Shown: positions 1 to 10,312 of the stretch, piece by piece
Layout: every line of letters begins with the position of its first letter
Numbering within the stretch: position 1 is the stretch's first letter
Assembly (NCBI RefSeq): GCF_001468135.1
Contig: NZ_LNYU01000032.1
Span: forward strand, 201,162-265,161
Length of the DNA: 64,000 nucleotides
Source of the DNA: Legionella santicrucis
GTDB lineage: Bacteria; Pseudomonadota; Gammaproteobacteria; Legionellales; Legionellaceae
Direction of reading: 5' to 3'
The notes under the pieces: model-generated
What the model was told of the DNA's origin: nothing
The model's input: the letters and a program-made list of their open reading frames with translations, nothing else
Databases searched by the model: none
Program-made: the position numbers and the translations under genes

Positions 1-50
1 ACGTTAGTCCACGCTTAATTCCTTTTTTCCCACGCTATGAGCTTTGTTTC

Positions 51-3000
51 ATGACTGATGAAACAAAATTAGAACCCGGTAAACTCTATGTTAGGGAACA
101 TGAGGGGAAAATTGCCTATTCGGTAATAGCCCCCAATGGAAAGGAAATCAAAAATGCGGTCTTAGAAGAACTTGCAGCTCCATCTCCTTTTAAATATAAC
201 CTTGCCTTAATGTCTGACCAAGTAAAGCCTCAAAAAGGCTTCTTTTATGTTCGTATGTTAGATGAGGGATTTGAATATACAGTACTTGATCCCAATGGAA
301 AAACAATAACGAGCCGCATAAAAAAAGAGGAACTTAAGGTAGCCCCTAACTCTAATCTTTCTTTTGAAGATTTAGAGCAATTGATGCCCAAAATTATCGA
401 CATCACTGCGAAAAAAAAACATACTCATCCATTTACATTAAATGCACTTAAGCCAAATATACTTTCAGCTGTTGCAAGAAAAGGCCATATCCAATGGGCG
501 CCCTTTACTGATTACTCTCTCGACCCCGATAACATTTCTCAAATCAAAAAATTAATTAATGCACTTTATCATGGGCGTCGAACCTTTATAGATTTAGAAA
601 ATGTTGATGTTAGAAAACAACCTTATACTGATTTGAAATCGCTTTGGGATAAGACGGTTAATTCAGCTTATGAAGCAAGCTTTTTGCTCACTCATTTAGA
701 TGTCGATTTAAGAGATATGTTTAGTGATGAATTAACTGTTCTATTGCCATTATTTAGCCAAATTCAACATTTTGCGGAAAATCATACAGATGAGCAAAAG
801 ACTATAGTAAAAGCATTACAACCCCAACCATTAGCTTACAATGCAGGTAAAGTAGCTGGGATTACGGTCGATCAAATGCGCCCTCTTGATGGTGATGTAG
901 ACTATAATTTTCTAACGCAATTTAGCGCAGTCTTACCCAGTTATATTGATAAGTTAACTCAACATATTCAACAGTTTTCATCTCAAATTAAAGAATCAGA
1001 ACCTAAGCTTAATAAAGAGAAGCTAGATGAGTTACAAAATGCCGCGCTTCACCTATTAAATGATTTAGAGAATTTAAAAGGGAGCAGTGTTTTTGTTTCC
1101 CTTAAGTTCTTAAATTACATTCATATCATACGCAATATTATCACCTTATCTATGAGTTCTTTAGAACAAATAGGCGAGCTCAGCGATTCATCCCAAGATT
1201 TAGTTCGTGATAAATTATCCCATTTAAAATATAACCTAATACCCACTTTATTTGGTTTAGTTGACAAAATTGAAGATAACGCCATGTTAAAACCGGGAAC
1301 GTTGTCAGTTCCCTTGATGGAAAAAGTCAAAGTACTCTATGAGGCAATACTTTATCTACCTAAAAAAGCAGTCGACTTTAAAACTAAGGGAGCAGAACTA
1401 CTTGAAATTGAAGATCCACGCTTTATCGAATCAAGATTGGAAATGTCTTACAAGCGGATTGATAAGGCTAATAAGGCATTGTACAAAATCCAAAAAGTAC
1501 GGGAAGCCTGTTCTCAATTTTTCGCAATATTAAATGATCCTCGTTATAAAGACTTTCGTATGTATCAGTTTCCCCCAGAGGTAAAAAAAGAACTGATAAA
1601 AAATTATAAATTGATTAGTCCCTATATGTCTAAACTGGACATTGATTTAAATGTATTGCTCATTGAAAAATTCGGCGTAGAAAAAGAAGATTGGAATTCT
1701 TATCTAAAAAAACCATGGCGTTGGATCCGGGGACAATATCCCGCAGATCATATTAACTTTGTTTTAGAAAAACAAAAAGCCATGGAGGATTTAATTACAA
1801 AAGCGGAAAACAGTCAGCTTTTTCATATTAAGTTAAACAAAGATCTCATCGAGTCAGTCCATAAAAATACCAAGTTATTTCTATTTCCTTATAGTGAAAA
1901 AGAAAGTGTCTATACTCTTGATGAGTCCAAACCATTAGAAATTGAAAAAGAAATCAATAAGAAATTAAAGCTTACAAAAGAAGAGTTTCAACGCGTACAA
2001 AATGCCTATATTCGTTTTGCCCAAATAATAAAAAGACAAATAGCCAGGCAGCCTGATCTGGAGAACAACTTAGCGTTGAATAAGCTTGAAAGTACCTTGC
2101 AAAGAGAATGTCACAGTTTATATAACATCTTTCAACCTTATCTGAGTGCTTTTACCTCGGCCCAACATCAAGATGCTGCCAAAAGCTTAGAGCAACATTT
2201 GACCGATTTTTTTTCCAAGAAAACAAATACAAATTCGCCAACAACAAAACTTTTTCTAAATCTTGATAAAAATATCCAGGATTTTTTTAATCAAATTAAT
2301 TATGAGTGGTCTAATAAAAGTGAGCTTCAACAAGTTCAATCTGCCTATACTCGCTTTTCACAACTTATAAAAAAACAAATAGAAGTGAAACCAGAGCTTT
2401 ATGGCAGCAGCCTAACGCTCACTAATCTTGATGAAGATATAAAAAAGCAGTGCCAAAATTTGTATCAAATTTTTAAACCCTATTTCAAATTGGTGGTTTC
2501 ACCTAAGCTTAAGGATTCCGCCCAAAATTTTGAGCAATATTTAGCAGACTTATTTGCTAATAAACCCATGGATATTTTAGATGCTCCCTCTACTTCTTTA
2601 TTTTTGAAATTGGATAAAGAGGTTTTGGAGTTCTTTGAAAAATCGAAAGAGAAAAAAGATAAAGAGTTCTTTACCAAATGGAAAGATAAAAGTGAATTTT
2701 ATTATGATTTTTCGAAAAAAAGTTTTCTTTCCGAAGAAGAATCAAAAGCTTTAAAGATTAAACGTGATCAAGATGCAAAGCTTCATTTTAAAACAAAAAA
2801 AAGTAATAAAATACTCCAAAATCCTGAACAATTAAGTGCTGATCAAGCTATTGATATGTGGCAGTGGTATCTCAATAAGCATACTAAATTTTTAGTTGTT
2901 CGTAATGCATATTCTCAATTTATAGAACTTATAACACCTCAAATGAGTGGAAAAAAATTGCTTCTTGATAATCTTGCTCCCCAAGTTAAAGAGCAATGCC

Positions 3001-5435
3001 GTAATCTCTATAGTATTTTCCAACCCTATCTCATTAGTGCTATTCCGGAAAAAAGAAAAGAAGATGCATTAACGTTTGATAAATATATCGTTGCCTTATT
3101 ATCAAATAAGAAGATAAACAACAAAGATATACCTTCAGTACAAACATTCAGAGACTTAGACCACTATTTCCAAGATTTTTTTAGCGGAACCCATAGAAAT
3201 TGGCAAAACAGAGCCCAAACTTATTATGATTTGGCTCAAGAAAAATTTGCCCTTGAAAATGACGCCCATGACCTAGAGCTAGACTCCAAAACAAATAAAA
3301 GAGCTCATTATGTCATTCAACATACTAATTACTCAGAAGCCATCCATAAGTTTAGATCATCCTTATTTGAAGTTATAAAATTGTTTAATAAAGCAATGAA
3401 AGCTGAATTAAGGCCTCAACAGTCAGGGGTACCTTTCCCCGAAATGGAGGATGACAACCGAAGATTAACGCAAAGTAAACAGGTGTGTGCTTTAAAAGAT
3501 ATATTTAACAGTATGTACCATTTGGAAGGAATTGTTCTTGAATTAGAAAAATTAAATAATAAAAGCGCTAAAAGCCTTTACGTATATTATTTATTGCAAG
3601 CCTATGGGCATGTTAATGAAATTATTAAATTAACCCAGCGCTTGATTGCTGATCCTCACCTAGGATTTATTGCTCGCGAATTACAGGATAAAGCACAACA
3701 TTTATATGCAACTTTCCAAGAGCAATCTGATGCATACCAAGTAGGTCCAGAGCAAGTGCCTTATGGTTCCCCTAATGTACAATATAACGCACTTTGGTAT
3801 GTTCTTAATACTTTTTACATAGGGCCTAAACACATAAGAGCCTTAAAAAATACGAATTACCTAACTACAGAAGAACTCAACGACTTACATATTCGCGCTA
3901 AAAAAGCGACTTTATTCATTGAAAACTTAATAAATAGCTCTGATTCTTACTTCAAATTGTTCTTGCAAACACCGAACATGATTTATTTGTACCAAGAGCT
4001 AACCCAAAAACTCAATGAATTCACAACGACTTCCCACGATGCAGTACTTAACAATATAAACCAAATGCATTCTACGATATTTACTCCCATGCTTCTTGAA
4101 GCAGATCTCTGGGAAAATAGATTAGGATTAGAGCCTGGGAAATTATCCGAACCTTTAAGACAAATAACAAATGAATTTTTTAAAGGATTGCTGCACCCGT
4201 TTGATTTAGATTCCAAAACACATCTATCGCTTGTCTGTGATAAAGAACCATTGAGTAAAAGAACAATTCTAACGAACAATCAAATTAAAAGTACAAAAAA
4301 ATATTTAAAAAATTTAGAGAAAAAATATAAAGATATTGAAGATTTATACCAATGTTATCTTGTATATCACGATCCTGAAAGTATTTTTCCATCACAGGAA
4401 GAATTAGATAGGGACAAAGAAAATTTACGGGTAGCCTACCAAAAAGCACTCCCTAAAATTGCAAAACTAAAACACGATAAAAAAATTAACATTGAACCTA
4501 GCGAGTATCCAGAGGACCTTGCACTTGATAATCTTTGTAATTTTGGACTTAAAGATTATACGCCTCATTTCGCTCAAGTCGAAGCATTAATCAAAGCAAG
4601 TCATCATTACTATTTAGGTTTAAAAGCAACCCATGAAATGAGACGTGCTACTGCAGAAGAAAAATTAACGTATCTTACTGATTTAGCTAAAGTTCAAGAA
4701 AAAGAAAATATTACGTTTGTTGAGCAATATACTACAGAATCCTTTGATAAACATTTTACACTTTATTGCAATCGTCATATTGGCCTGCAGTATACCGACA
4801 AAGAATATCAAGCTAAGTTAGAAAAATACTTACTTAATTTCAGAAATGAAATCATCGCTGAATCAAAAACAGCAAACGATATTAATTTGAACATCCAAAA
4901 ACGGTTAAAAGAAAAAATTAGTCTTTTTGAAAAAAGACATTATGCCGAATACTATCATCTTGATTCAGTTCGAGTTGCTTTAGCCCAATTCAAAAATTAC
5001 TTTAGTTATTCTACGGTACAAATACAAAAAAATAATTCTTTATTTGAAAGTGAAACAACCTTAAATCAGAAAAGCAAATGTATTAAGGAGCTTGAAGACA
5101 TTGCTGAAAATCCTGGTTTAGAGGTAAAAGAACGTTTGGAGCTGATTAAAAATAAAGTTAAAAACCCTAACTTTGAACGCATTATTCTTAAGCACAGACA
5201 AACTAATACTTTTAGTTTCAATTTCTTAAAAATCTGTTTCTTATCTTTGTTAGAAGCATTGCATTTATATACTCCAACTCGCAAAAAGCTTTTAGATGGT
5301 GTTAACAATGCAGTACATCACCCTCCCGAAATAAGCGAACTGACAAAGCGTTTTGGTTTATTTGCTTCTACACCTACAGAGAGCGTCAAGAAAAAATATG
5401 AAGTCCCTACTCTCATTACAGCACCTACGGCTTAG
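51..5435 (+). CDS. Very large helical repeat protein, candidate Dot/Icm effector
   Basis: A 1794-residue protein that is almost entirely charged, predicted helical sequence with no enzyme motif I recognise. The N-terminus carries two related units of about 38 residues (roughly residues 9-46 and 62-100), both with a YVR...Y.V..PNGK core. Residues about 639-1068 hold three degenerate copies of a roughly 115-140 residue unit, with shared NLY.IF.PY and LDK..(D/E)FF blocks. A hydrophobic stretch lies near residues 1715-1735. Size, composition and tandem helical units resemble large Legionella effectors of the SdhA/SidH kind, but this is inference and no specific homologue is claimed. The frame stays open from the ATG at 51 back to base 1 with no stop, so the true start may lie upstream of the window. 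No usable Shine-Dalgarno is seen before base 51. Confidence 0.75.
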   Translation: MTDETKLEPGKLYVREHEGKIAYSVIAPNGKEIKNAVLEELAAPSPFKYNLALMSDQVKPQKGFFYVRMLDEGFEYTVLDPNGKTITSRIKKEELKVAPNSNLSFEDLEQLMPKIIDITAKKKHTHPFTLNALKPNILSAVARKGHIQWAPFTDYSLDPDNISQIKKLINALYHGRRTFIDLENVDVRKQPYTDLKSLWDKTVNSAYEASFLLTHLDVDLRDMFSDELTVLLPLFSQIQHFAENHTDEQKTIVKALQPQPLAYNAGKVAGITVDQMRPLDGDVDYNFLTQFSAVLPSYIDKLTQHIQQFSSQIKESEPKLNKEKLDELQNAALHLLNDLENLKGSSVFVSLKFLNYIHIIRNIITLSMSSLEQIGELSDSSQDLVRDKLSHLKYNLIPTLFGLVDKIEDNAMLKPGTLSVPLMEKVKVLYEAILYLPKKAVDFKTKGAELLEIEDPRFIESRLEMSYKRIDKANKALYKIQKVREACSQFFAILNDPRYKDFRMYQFPPEVKKELIKNYKLISPYMSKLDIDLNVLLIEKFGVEKEDWNSYLKKPWRWIRGQYPADHINFVLEKQKAMEDLITKAENSQLFHIKLNKDLIESVHKNTKLFLFPYSEKESVYTLDESKPLEIEKEINKKLKLTKEEFQRVQNAYIRFAQIIKRQIARQPDLENNLALNKLESTLQRECHSLYNIFQPYLSAFTSAQHQDAAKSLEQHLTDFFSKKTNTNSPTTKLFLNLDKNIQDFFNQINYEWSNKSELQQVQSAYTRFSQLIKKQIEVKPELYGSSLTLTNLDEDIKKQCQNLYQIFKPYFKLVVSPKLKDSAQNFEQYLADLFANKPMDILDAPSTSLFLKLDKEVLEFFEKSKEKKDKEFFTKWKDKSEFYYDFSKKSFLSEEESKALKIKRDQDAKLHFKTKKSNKILQNPEQLSADQAIDMWQWYLNKHTKFLVVRNAYSQFIELITPQMSGKKLLLDNLAPQVKEQCRNLYSIFQPYLISAIPEKRKEDALTFDKYIVALLSNKKINNKDIPSVQTFRDLDHYFQDFFSGTHRNWQNRAQTYYDLAQEKFALENDAHDLELDSKTNKRAHYVIQHTNYSEAIHKFRSSLFEVIKLFNKAMKAELRPQQSGVPFPEMEDDNRRLTQSKQVCALKDIFNSMYHLEGIVLELEKLNNKSAKSLYVYYLLQAYGHVNEIIKLTQRLIADPHLGFIARELQDKAQHLYATFQEQSDAYQVGPEQVPYGSPNVQYNALWYVLNTFYIGPKHIRALKNTNYLTTEELNDLHIRAKKATLFIENLINSSDSYFKLFLQTPNMIYLYQELTQKLNEFTTTSHDAVLNNINQMHSTIFTPMLLEADLWENRLGLEPGKLSEPLRQITNEFFKGLLHPFDLDSKTHLSLVCDKEPLSKRTILTNNQIKSTKKYLKNLEKKYKDIEDLYQCYLVYHDPESIFPSQEELDRDKENLRVAYQKALPKIAKLKHDKKINIEPSEYPEDLALDNLCNFGLKDYTPHFAQVEALIKASHHYYLGLKATHEMRRATAEEKLTYLTDLAKVQEKENITFVEQYTTESFDKHFTLYCNRHIGLQYTDKEYQAKLEKYLLNFRNEIIAESKTANDINLNIQKRLKEKISLFEKRHYAEYYHLDSVRVALAQFKNYFSYSTVQIQKNNSLFESETTLNQKSKCIKELEDIAENPGLEVKERLELIKNKVKNPNFERIILKHRQTNTFSFNFLKICFLSLLEALHLYTPTRKKLLDGVNNAVHHPPEISELTKRFGLFASTPTESVKKKYEVPTLITAPTA
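75..350 (+). repeat. Two N-terminal protein repeats in the large helical protein
   Basis: Two copies of a unit of about 38 residues (coded at about 75-188 and 234-350). Both read G..YVR...EG..Y.V..PNGK.I.......EEL. Divergence at the DNA level is high, so this is an old protein-level duplication rather than a recent DNA repeat. Confidence 0.7.
1966..3255 (+). repeat. Three ~120-residue internal protein repeats
   Basis: Three degenerate copies, coded at about 1966-2318, 2319-2735 and 2881-3255. Each begins with V.(N/S)AY.(R/Q)F...I, then has C..LY.IF.PY, a (D/S)A..(L/F)(E/D)(Q/K)(H/Y) segment and an LDK/LDH...(D/E)FF segment. Copies two and three also share a terminal W......YYD.....F block. 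The pattern suggests a helical-bundle repeat array. Confidence 0.7.
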
Positions 5436-5566
5436 GATCCATTAATCATGCAGCAACGCCGCAAAAGGGGAAAATCTGAAAAGCAATACACCTTGCTAGA
5501 AACATCATATACAGCATAGCTTTCAATAGACCCCCTGCTTGCGCAGAGGGTGACGTCCTGCTAAAC

Positions 5567-5596
5567 ATCACCCCTTAAAGGTGATAGTCAATTTTT
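5567..5596 (+). terminator. Possible terminator after the large protein gene
   Basis: ATCACC (5567-5572) and GGTGAT (5580-5585) form a 6-bp perfect stem with a 7-base loop. Five T residues follow at 5592-5596 after a 6-base gap. The stem is short and the gap to the T run is long, so the call is tentative. Confidence 0.35.
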
Positions 5597-5682
5597 CCTT
5601 AAGTTGACCCCCATGAGCAAAAGCGGGAGGTCTAAAAAGCAACAATTTTTTAAAATCCTTTATATACCCTACACAGTTAGAG

Positions 5683-5883
5683 TTAACGGCAGGAGTATTC
5701 ACGCTGAGAAATTGGCTCTACTTCTTTAAGTTTATTAATCTCTGCTTTCATTGATTGAACCGTCATTTTTTCCTTTTGTTCATTGCTTAATACAAAATCA
5801 CAACGGGTAACACTATATATGACTTTACGGATAGGTTTTATTTTGCGTTATGTCATTAATTTTTTTATTACTTCTTCTCTCAC
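5683..5883 (-). pseudogene. Small ORF interrupted by one in-frame stop
   Basis: On the minus strand an AGGAG site lies 7 bases before a GTG at 5883. The frame runs 67 codons to a TAA at 5685-5683, with a single internal TAA at codon 12 (5850-5848). After that stop the frame continues for 54 codons of ordinary composition with a charged C-terminal segment containing NKLKEVEP. One C-to-T change (CAA to TAA) would explain the break. I do not recognise the family. Alternatively, translation restarts at an internal ATG giving about 27 residues, or the stretch is non-coding. Confidence 0.35.
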
Positions 5884-6071
5884 AACTCGCTCCTAATTTA
5901 TTACAACGGTTAGGATAATCTTATTGGAGAGAAGCGCTACTTGACCAATTAAATATATTTATGTGTCTTATGAAATTGGCAAATATATTGGTTTTTTCAA
6001 TATATTTATTGAACATATACAATAAAATATGATTAAAAAATAACCCAAACAAATCACTTATTCAATTCAAA

Positions 6072-9000
6072 TTATAAAAACTCTTCGTCTTCAGGGGATA
6101 CTTTTTTCGCATGATCTGCCGCTAATAATAAATATATGGAGGGGACAACAAAAAGCGTAAATAAAGTTCCAATCGAAATTCCCATTGCAATAACCAAGCC
6201 AATATTAAAACGACTTTCCGCTCCTGCGCCTGTTGCAAAAATTAAAGGAATGACACCCAATACCATTGCTGCAGTAGTCATTAAAATAGGACGTAACCGT
6301 ATGGCAGCTGCGGCCTTGATTGCCGCTAATTTTTTTTGTCCTTGAGCTTGTAAGTCATTAGCAAATTGGACGATTAAAATACCGTGTTTACTGATCAACC
6401 CAATTAAAGTAACAAGGCCAACTTCACTGTAAATATTAAGCGTAGCGTGTCCAATGCCCAGACTCACAAAGATCATTGCCCCACAAATGGACATAGGCAC
6501 ACTGATCAAAACAATAAGTGGATCGCGGAAACTTTCAAATAAAGCTGATAGTGCCAAAAAGATAATAATTAAAGCAAAGAAAAAGGTAATAATGAGACTA
6601 GCTCCTTCTTGAACAAATTGTCGTGATTGGGCACCATAATCAATGTAATAACCTTGAGGTAAAGTCTGTTTGGCAATATTGGCCAAAGTCTCTAACGCAT
6701 GCCCCATAGTTACGCCAGGAAATGCCACTGCTGAAATTGTTGCTGAATTCAGTTGCTGGAAATGGTTTAACGATTCAGGAACAATTTGTCGTTGTAAATC
6801 AGCAACAGTAGCCAAAGGAACAGATGCTCCAGAAGAAGTTTTTATATAATAATTCAAGAGTTCATCTGTATTTAAGCGACTTTCTCTCTTTACCTGAGGA
6901 ATCACCTGATAAGAACGGCCTGCATAATTAAAATAATTAATATATCCTTCACTTAAAGCAGAGCCAAATAAATTGCCAATATCTTGCATGGTTAAACCAA
7001 ACTCTGCGATTTTATCACGATCTAAATTAACCTTAGTTTGAATTTGATCGATTTTAAGATCAGGATCGATATAGGCAAAAATACCCGAACGATACGCTTT
7101 ATCTAAAATACTTTGTAACACCACATTCAGGTTATCAAATGATTCAGTTGTTGTAATAACAAATTGAATTGGAAGTCCACTCCCCCCTCCTGGTAATGAT
7201 GGCAGTTGGAAAGCAGCTACTTTTGCGCCAGCAATTTGATCTAGCTCTTTTTGAATCAATGGTTGCAGCTGATTTGTTGTTCGCTGACGTTGATCCCAAG
7301 GCTTTAGAACCATCCCTATAATGGAAGTATTTAATCCCTGGGATCCATCAACTTGAAAAATATGATCGGTTTCAGGATATTTTTTGAAAATTTTGCTTAC
7401 TTCATTAGCATACATTTGGGTTTGAGCTAATGAAGAATTTGCAGGAGCTGTAACTTGGGAAATGATCACACCAAGATCTTCTTGGGGTGCTAATTCAGAA
7501 GCAGAAGTGATAAAAAGAAAATAATTGCTTGCAAGAATAATCATCGCAAAGACCACAACAACAGACAAATGATTTAAAGTAGAAGCTAAAATTCGCTCAT
7601 AAAATCGCTCCAATTTTGCAAATAACTTATCAACATAAGCCATAAAACGTCCCTTGACACCGCCATCTCCAATCTTGAGCAATTTGGAACACATCATCGG
7701 TGATAAAGTAAGGGCAATAACTGCTGAAACGGTAACCGCACCTGCAAGAGAAAAGGCAAATTCCGTAAATAAAGCGCCGGTTAATCCCCCCATAAAACCA
7801 ATAGGTAGATAAACTGCAATTAAAACAACAGTAATGGCAATAATTGGATTGGCTAATTCACGCGCGCCTAACAATGCAGCCCTTAATCGAGTTTGTCCAT
7901 CCTCTATATGACGCTGCACGTTTTCTACAACAATAATGGCATCATCAACTACTAAACCAATTGCGAGCACCAAAGCCAATAAGGTAAGAAGATTAATGGA
8001 GTATCCCAAAATAAGCATAATCCAGAATGCGCCAATAAGAGACAAAGGGATAGCCACAATTGGAATGAAAACCGAACGTATCGATCCTAAAAATATAAAA
8101 ATAACCGCAGTGACAATAAGAAATGCTTCTAAAAGGGAAACAATAACTTCATGAATCGATGAATGAACAAACAAACTCGCATCATAGACAATTTTTCCGT
8201 TTAAGCCTTGAGGCAATTGTTCCTGAATCGTAGGAAATATTTTTTTTATTTCATCAATTACAGTTAAAAGATTAGCTGAAGGGGCAACCACAATACCGAC
8301 ATAAACAGCTGTGCGCCCATCAAAACTCACAGAAGAATTATAGTTTTGTGCTCCCAAAGAAACAGTAGCCACATCTTCCAAATGGATTATAGCCCCGTTT
8401 TGCGCTTTAATAACCATTTTCTTAAATTGATTCACATCAGTTAAATTAGTACTGGCAGTTAAGTTTTGGATAAACATCTGACCATCAGTGCGTCCAACCG
8501 CAGAAATGAAATCGTTATTCGCTAATGCAGTACCAATTTCTGCTGCTGAAATTCCATAACCAGCAAGCTTGACTGGATCCAACCAAGCTCGCAAAGCAAA
8601 GGTTTGGTTTCCAAGAATTTGTGCATTTTGTACTCCATTTACTGCTTGAAGTTTGGGTTGTACCACCCGAATTATATAATCAGTAATCTTATTGATGGGT
8701 AATTCATCGCTATAAAATCCAATATACATGGAGTCAATTGTTTGACCTACTGAAACAGTAATTACTGGTTGCTGTGAATTCTTAGGTAACTGATTCAGCA
8801 CTGCATTGACTTTAGTCGTAATATCCGACAATGCTTTTAGCGGATCATAATTAAGACGAAGATTTACAGTAATTGTACTTGTGCTAGGCGAGCTGATTGA
8901 TGTCATATAATCAATACCATTCGCTTGAGCAATTGAATTTTCTAAGGGCGTTGTAATAAACCCAGCAATTACATCAGGATCTGCACCAGTGTAGGTCGTA

Positions 9001-9143
9001 GTCACTGTTACAATAGCATTTTCTGTAAATGGATATTGCATGATGGGCAAAGAATTAATCGATCGTAAACCCATAGCTAAAAGCAGTAAGCTAATCACTG
9101 TAGCCAGTACTGGTCTTTTAATAAAAATATCCGTATACCGCAT
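6072..9143 (-). CDS. RND multidrug efflux permease (AcrB/MexB-like, HAE1 family)
   Basis: A 1023-residue inner-membrane proton/drug antiporter of the resistance-nodulation-division family. It is expected to be trimeric and to export hydrophobic toxins through a periplasmic adaptor and outer-membrane channel. The sequence shows the N-terminal F(I/V)KRPVLA signature before the first membrane helix, a large periplasmic loop, a central helix cluster with the paired aspartates of the proton relay (GLVVDDAIIVVEN, around residues 399-400), and a second periplasmic loop and helix set ending near residue 1005. Length is normal for HAE1 pumps. It is the last gene of a minus-strand operon of channel, adaptor and permease, starting 17 bases after the adaptor stop. 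Substrate cannot be read from the sequence. Confidence 0.95.
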   Translation of the reverse strand: MRYTDIFIKRPVLATVISLLLLAMGLRSINSLPIMQYPFTENAIVTVTTTYTGADPDVIAGFITTPLENSIAQANGIDYMTSISSPSTSTITVNLRLNYDPLKALSDITTKVNAVLNQLPKNSQQPVITVSVGQTIDSMYIGFYSDELPINKITDYIIRVVQPKLQAVNGVQNAQILGNQTFALRAWLDPVKLAGYGISAAEIGTALANNDFISAVGRTDGQMFIQNLTASTNLTDVNQFKKMVIKAQNGAIIHLEDVATVSLGAQNYNSSVSFDGRTAVYVGIVVAPSANLLTVIDEIKKIFPTIQEQLPQGLNGKIVYDASLFVHSSIHEVIVSLLEAFLIVTAVIFIFLGSIRSVFIPIVAIPLSLIGAFWIMLILGYSINLLTLLALVLAIGLVVDDAIIVVENVQRHIEDGQTRLRAALLGARELANPIIAITVVLIAVYLPIGFMGGLTGALFTEFAFSLAGAVTVSAVIALTLSPMMCSKLLKIGDGGVKGRFMAYVDKLFAKLERFYERILASTLNHLSVVVVFAMIILASNYFLFITSASELAPQEDLGVIISQVTAPANSSLAQTQMYANEVSKIFKKYPETDHIFQVDGSQGLNTSIIGMVLKPWDQRQRTTNQLQPLIQKELDQIAGAKVAAFQLPSLPGGGSGLPIQFVITTTESFDNLNVVLQSILDKAYRSGIFAYIDPDLKIDQIQTKVNLDRDKIAEFGLTMQDIGNLFGSALSEGYINYFNYAGRSYQVIPQVKRESRLNTDELLNYYIKTSSGASVPLATVADLQRQIVPESLNHFQQLNSATISAVAFPGVTMGHALETLANIAKQTLPQGYYIDYGAQSRQFVQEGASLIITFFFALIIIFLALSALFESFRDPLIVLISVPMSICGAMIFVSLGIGHATLNIYSEVGLVTLIGLISKHGILIVQFANDLQAQGQKKLAAIKAAAAIRLRPILMTTAAMVLGVIPLIFATGAGAESRFNIGLVIAMGISIGTLFTLFVVPSIYLLLAADHAKKVSPEDEEFL

Positions 9144-9160
9144 TGTTACAAATCCTTAGA

Positions 9161-10312
9161 TTATTTCTCAACAACTTTCGGTGATGCTTCATTACTGGGT
9201 TGTAGTTGATTATTGATTACGACCTGACTGCCATTTTTAAGCTTCAATTGACCACTAGTCACTATAACATCTCCTTTGTGCAAACCTTTTAACACTGCAA
9301 TTTGATCCCCACGTGTATCACCAACCGTGACAAAAACTTGTTTCACCACAAGAATTGGTTGATTTTTATTGTCCTTTTTTCCACTGTCTTTAACCACGTA
9401 AACAATGTCTCCATATGGATTAAACGTAATTGCTGACTGTGGTATCGTAAGATAACTTTGTTTGTTTCCTACATCCACCTCGACTCGTGTAAACATCCCC
9501 GGCTTTAATTTGCAACCAGGATTAGGAAAAGTAGCCTCAACCTCTACGTTACGAGTTGCACTATCCACAATAGGTTCAATCGTAGTAATAGTTCCTTGAA
9601 AAACTTGATTTGCAAAAGTATCGGTAACCATGTTGACTTTCTGTCCTGACCTGAGTCGAGCTAATGCTTGCTGCGGTAAATAGAAATCCGCATAAATAAC
9701 ATCTAAAGCTTGTAAACTCACTACAGTATCACCTACATTAAGATATTGCCCGGGGTTAACGTTTCTAACACCTAATTGTCCTGAAAAAGGTGCGCGTATG
9801 GTTTTCTTTTCTACGGTTGCTGCTTGTTCTTCAACTTGAGCCTGCAAATTTCGCAGGCTCCACTCATCAGTATCTAGCGTTTGTTTACTTACGGCATGCA
9901 CGGCATATTGAGCCTTATCGCGTTTGTAAGTAATTTTTGCTAATTCAACTTGTGCTTGCAATGAATGCAATAACCCCAATTCGGTCCCTGCATTTAATTG
10001 CACTAAAACAGCCCCCTTTTGCACAGCAGAACCAGGTCTAAAATAGATTTTTTGCACCATACCAGCAAGTTCCGTCGTCACATTAACCCCAAGAACAGCG
10101 CGTAGACTGCCTACTGCTTTTAGGGTAGGTTGCCATAAAGAAGGCTCAACCTTCATGGTTGAAACAGTAACTGCAGGCGCTTGGGACTGAGAAAGATATT
10201 TTTTCAGCATATAGCCACTAAAGACTTTCCAGCCAAAAATAAGGCTAAAAAGAATACCCACAGCTATTAGCATAATGATCATTTGTTTTTTTAAGAAAAT
10301 CTCTTTCATCAT
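9161..10312 (-). CDS. RND efflux periplasmic adaptor (membrane fusion protein)
   Basis: About 383 residues. It links the RND permease just downstream to the outer-membrane channel encoded just upstream. One N-terminal membrane anchor (about residues 9-30) is followed by a biotinyl-lipoyl-like half (GSAVQKGAVLVQLN), a helical hairpin rich in Gln and Ala, the second lipoyl half (IRAPFSGQLGV) and beta-barrel/membrane-proximal domains. I place the start at the ATG at 10312, whose ATGA overlaps the TGA of the channel gene by four bases. This is typical translational coupling and better than the TTG codon at 10333, which lacks support. The ATG at 10309 is also possible. Confidence 0.92.
   Translation of the reverse strand: MMKEIFLKKQMIIMLIAVGILFSLIFGWKVFSGYMLKKYLSQSQAPAVTVSTMKVEPSLWQPTLKAVGSLRAVLGVNVTTELAGMVQKIYFRPGSAVQKGAVLVQLNAGTELGLLHSLQAQVELAKITYKRDKAQYAVHAVSKQTLDTDEWSLRNLQAQVEEQAATVEKKTIRAPFSGQLGVRNVNPGQYLNVGDTVVSLQALDVIYADFYLPQQALARLRSGQKVNMVTDTFANQVFQGTITTIEPIVDSATRNVEVEATFPNPGCKLKPGMFTRVEVDVGNKQSYLTIPQSAITFNPYGDIVYVVKDSGKKDNKNQPILVVKQVFVTVGDTRGDQIAVLKGLHKGDVIVTSGQLKLKNGSQVVINNQLQPSNEASPKVVEK

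Larger units (their letters stand above)
5436..6071. other. Gene-poor intergenic stretch with palindromes
   Basis: About 640 bases between the large plus-strand gene and the convergent RND operon. I see a REP-like palindrome at 5531-5550, a hairpin followed by a T run at 5567-5596, a broken small ORF on the minus strand (5683-5883), and then AT-rich sequence to 6071 with nothing recognisable. Confidence 0.6.
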
